Shown here: piece by piece, positions 12,917-13,300 of the stretch | How the letters are laid out: every line of letters begins with the position of its first letter | How positions within the stretch are numbered: position 1 is the first letter of the stretch | Source: an uncultured Actinomycetes bacterium | Lineage (GTDB): Bacteria > Actinomycetota > Thermoleophilia > Solirubrobacterales > Thermoleophilaceae | DNA: 13,300 bases | Assembly (NCBI GenBank): GCA_946481495.1 | Contig: CAMLNW010000049.1 | Coordinates: forward strand, 1-13,300 | Direction of reading: 5' to 3' | Program-made: the position numbers and the translations under genes | The notes under the pieces: generated by a model | Told to the model about the DNA's origin: nothing | What the model saw: only the letters and a program-made list of their open reading frames with translations | Databases searched by the model: none

Positions 12917-13300
12917 CTAGTTGCGCTGCTGCGTCGGCCGGACCAGCAGCTCGTTGACGCCGACGTGCTTCGGCAGGCAGACCGCGTAGCGGATCGCGTC
13001 GGCGATGTCGCTGGCCTGGAGCACGTCGCCGATCTGGTCGCGCATCTTCTTGACGCCCTGCTGGATGAGCGGGCTCTTGTTGTGGCCCTGGAGCTCGGTC
13101 TCGACGAAACCGGGCTCGACGCAGGTGACCCGGATGTTCGCGTGGAGCGCCTCCTGACGCAACGCCTCGGAGAAGGCCGTGACGCCGAACTTGGTCATGT
13201 TGTAGACAGCCGCGCCGGCGGCGGCGCGGCGGCCCGCGACCGACGAGACGTTGACGACGTGCCCTCCACCGCCGGCCGTCATCAGCGGCAGCGCCGCGTG
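12917..13300 (-). CDS. Short-chain dehydrogenase/reductase, C-terminal part (5' end outside window)
   Basis: The last 127 codons of a classical SDR; the N-terminal NAD(P)-binding Rossmann half is beyond the right edge, and the ATG at 13282 is internal because the frame runs through to the edge (HAALPLM). Visible are HVVNVSSVAGRRA with the catalytic Ser, AVYNMTKFGVTAFSEALRQE with the YxxxK pair, the post-active-site VTCVEPGFVETEL, and a C-terminal end LPKHVGVNELLVRPTQQ that resembles YdfG-like 3-hydroxy acid or serine/threonine dehydrogenases. Substrate not assignable from this half. It lies 35 bp upstream of the regulator on the same strand and may be cotranscribed. Confidence 0.9.
   Translation of the reverse strand, partial: HAALPLMTAGGGGHVVNVSSVAGRRAAAGAAVYNMTKFGVTAFSEALRQEALHANIRVTCVEPGFVETELQGHNKSPLIQQGVKKMRDQIGDVLQASDIADAIRYAVCLPKHVGVNELLVRPTQQRN

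Overview
This 13.3 kb, very GC-rich window (G or C at most third codon positions) looks like a chromosomal biosynthetic region of a high-GC actinobacterium. The gene content and protein style suggest a deep lineage such as Thermoleophilia/Solirubrobacterales; that placement is an inference from composition and recalled family resemblance, not from a search. Most genes lie on the minus strand, so the operon order reads from right to left. No rRNA, tRNA, transposase, integrase or CRISPR array was seen.

Right part (13300 to 10352): the 3' part of a short-chain dehydrogenase, then an XRE-cupin regulator whose stop codon overlaps the start of leuC, then leuC and leuD (isopropylmalate/citramalate isomerase). 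Middle (10352 to 8405): between leuD and leuB sit two genes with no obvious place in amino acid synthesis, a Tam-like SAM methyltransferase and a secreted trypsin-like serine protease. Each of the three gaps around them holds one copy of an unusual hairpin element at 8435-8499, 9445-9507 and 10288-10352. Left of these: leuB, ilvE, a citramalate synthase gene (cimA type) and a DegT-family aminotransferase coupled to it by a TTGA overlap. Together CimA, LeuCD, LeuB and IlvE give the pyruvate-plus-acetyl-CoA (citramalate) route to 2-oxobutyrate, plus the downstream steps of leucine synthesis and the final transamination of branched-chain amino acids. The ilvE-cimA gap is unusually long for this cluster and can fold into a nested, branched RNA structure.

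Left part (3540 to 1): an NAD(P)-dependent epimerase/reductase on the plus strand, divergent from argH with only 27 bp between start codons; mpg (3-methyladenine DNA glycosylase) coupled to argH by a GTGA overlap; and the C-terminal end of a class A penicillin-binding protein with a Pro/Thr/Ala/Gly-rich tail.

The main candidate for something undescribed is the three-copy hairpin family. It has a conserved 19-nt loop (TCCGCTTGGRAAYCGCTRC) closed by 21-23 bp stems whose sequence differs between copies while pairing is kept, with about ten doubly compensated positions between copies 1 and 3. The copies bracket the two accessory genes like cassette boundaries. Secondary observations are a recurrent TANNNT-N7-start arrangement suggesting leaderless transcripts, the structured cimA leader, an XRE-cupin regulator coupled to leuC, and a Tam-like methyltransferase inside a leucine cluster.
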